From assembly GCA_025934545.1 (NCBI GenBank), contig JAICXV010000143.1:1-6324 (forward strand): 6,324 nt of DNA, written 5' to 3'. This stretch comes from Verrucomicrobiia bacterium. GTDB lineage: Bacteria; Verrucomicrobiota; Verrucomicrobiia; Limisphaerales; Palsa-1400. The position numbers were made by a program, and so were the translations under genes. Shown here in pieces: positions 5,552-6,324 of this stretch. The first letter of the stretch is position 1. Each line of letters begins with the position of its first letter. The notes beneath the pieces were generated by a model. That model saw nothing but the letters and a program-made list of their open reading frames with translations, ran no database searches and was not told the DNA's origin.

Positions 5552-6019
5552 CTACTCCACTTCGCCATCGAAACCTTGCTGACGCAACGCTTCATAAAGT
5601 ACCAGCGCAACACAGTTTGATAAATTCAACGAACGAACTTTGTCGTGGAACATTGGAATGCGCACCCACGAGTCGCGATGTTGATCAAGTAGTTGTTTCG
5701 GAAGGCCAGCGGTTTCGCGGCCGAAGATGAGGTAGTCGTTCGGCGCGAACTTTATTTGGTCGTACCGTTGCGCACCTTTCGACTCGATGATCCAAAGACG
5801 CGCATCAGACGGAAGTTGTTTTTGAAATGCCGCCCAATTCGGCCACCGATGCCAATTAAGATGATCCCAATAATCGAGGCCGGCACGTTTCAATTGTGTA
5901 TCGTCGAGTTTGAAGCCGAATGGTTCAATTAGGTGCAACGTTGTCGCCGTCGCCGCGCAGAGCCGCGCGATGTTGCCGGTATTCGGCGGAATTTCTGGCT
6001 CGACCAGGACGACGTTCAT
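5552..6019 (-). CDS. trmL: tRNA (cytidine/uridine-34 2'-O)-methyltransferase TrmL
   Basis: A 155-residue SPOUT-class, trefoil-knot methyltransferase of the usual TrmL (YibK) size. The family 2'-O-methylates the wobble nucleotide of certain tRNA-Leu species using S-adenosylmethionine. Motif 1 is VEPEIPPNTGNIARLCAAT at 6-24, with Asn13 and Arg19. KLDDTQLKRAGLDYWD (37-52) is typical of the family. Motif 2 is IFGRETAGLP at 98-107. Motif 3 begins with RIPM (120-123) and contains VRSLNLSNCVALVLYEALRQ at 128-147, which forms the knot and cofactor pocket. The lack of an extra RNA-binding domain separates it from TrmH and RlmB. The start codon overlaps the truA stop as ATGA (6019-6016), indicating translational coupling. 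A tRNA-Val gene follows 54 bases downstream on the same strand. Leu-tRNA specificity is taken from the family and is not shown here. Confidence 0.95.
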   Translation of the reverse strand: MNVVLVEPEIPPNTGNIARLCAATATTLHLIEPFGFKLDDTQLKRAGLDYWDHLNWHRWPNWAAFQKQLPSDARLWIIESKGAQRYDQIKFAPNDYLIFGRETAGLPKQLLDQHRDSWVRIPMFHDKVRSLNLSNCVALVLYEALRQQGFDGEVE

Positions 6020-6324
6020 TCGTCATCGCTCCCGTTTTTGGACTTTGTTCCTTTACCATAAAACACCTTCCACAAAACTAGCCCGTGAGCAGGAGCGCTC
6101 ATGCCGGCAGCGCTGCGGTCTTTGGCCGCGAGAATTTGTTTTACGTCGCGAACAGCAATCTTCCCCTGCCCCACGTAAACCAATGTGCCGACGATGCCGC
6201 GACACATCTTATAAAGGAACCCGTCACCTTCGATAATGACTGTAATCAGATTGCCTCGCTTTTGTATGTCAACGCGGTGAATGGTGCGGACCGTCGATTC
6301 CATTTCGTAATTACGATTTGCTGC
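6016..6324 (-). CDS. truA: tRNA pseudouridine synthase A, C-terminal part (5' part outside window)
   Basis: The last 102 codons of truA. The enzyme converts U38-U40 of the anticodon stem of many tRNAs to pseudouridine. The frame is open to the window edge, reading AANRNYEMESTVRTIHRVDI, so the Met codon at 6303 is internal and the true start lies beyond 6324. Hallmarks of the C-terminal half are STVRTI, then GDGFLYKMCRGIVGTLVYVGQG and DRSAAGMSAPAHGLVLWKVFY, the family's substrate-side blocks. The MxR position reads M-C-R, where M-V-R is commoner. The catalytic Asp is in the missing N-terminal half and cannot be checked. The sequence ends with a charged tail, and its TGA overlaps the trmL ATG by four bases, so the two tRNA-modification genes form an operon. 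Confidence 0.94.
   Translation of the reverse strand, partial: AANRNYEMESTVRTIHRVDIQKRGNLITVIIEGDGFLYKMCRGIVGTLVYVGQGKIAVRDVKQILAAKDRSAAGMSAPAHGLVLWKVFYGKGTKSKNGSDDE

Overview
The window looks like chromosomal DNA of a Verrucomicrobiota-type bacterium, possibly a Chthoniobacterales or Udaeobacter-like soil lineage. This rests on family knowledge and is only moderately certain. The clues are a signal peptidase I with a long helical N-terminal extension and a very large insert between its catalytic residues, an ORF6N-domain gene, base composition near half G+C, and weak or absent Shine-Dalgarno sequences before most genes. No 16S gene is present to settle it. Almost all of the window is coding.

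Left part (1-792). Reading leftward on the minus strand is a GbsR/MarR-type repressor gene (42-569), followed 13 bases later by the first nine codons of a Rossmann-fold oxidoreductase or epimerase that runs off the left edge. The repressor has a readable control region: a perfect TTGACA -35, a weak -10 at 17 bases spacing, and a perfect 8+8 inverted repeat plus a third half-site covering the -10. This is a good candidate for an autoregulatory operator. The divergent intergenic region also holds two hairpin-forming inverted repeats and a possible leaderless-type -10 for lepA.

Middle part (793-4463). Three plus-strand genes are closely packed: lepA (elongation factor 4), an ORF6N-domain DNA-binding protein starting 2 bases after lepA, and lepB (signal peptidase I) 18 bases further on. 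lepA-lepB is a classical operon pairing, so the ORF6N gene looks like a small cargo gene inserted between two housekeeping genes. It carries a perfect 27-base palindrome inside its reading frame.

Right part (4464-6324). After a 118-base convergent spacer, four genes lie on the minus strand. In transcription order they are truA (5' part outside the window), trmL (overlapping truA by ATGA), a tRNA-Val(UAC) gene with encoded CCA, and an ankyrin-repeat lipoprotein gene starting 22 bases after the tRNA 3' end. Two tRNA-modifying enzymes and a tRNA thus sit together, and the lipoprotein mRNA could be released by tRNA 3' processing.

I found no CRISPR array, insertion sequence or rRNA, and no clearly unprecedented system. 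The points most worth a second look are the ORF6N palindrome and insertion, the GbsR operator, the LepB insert and the tRNA-lipoprotein junction.
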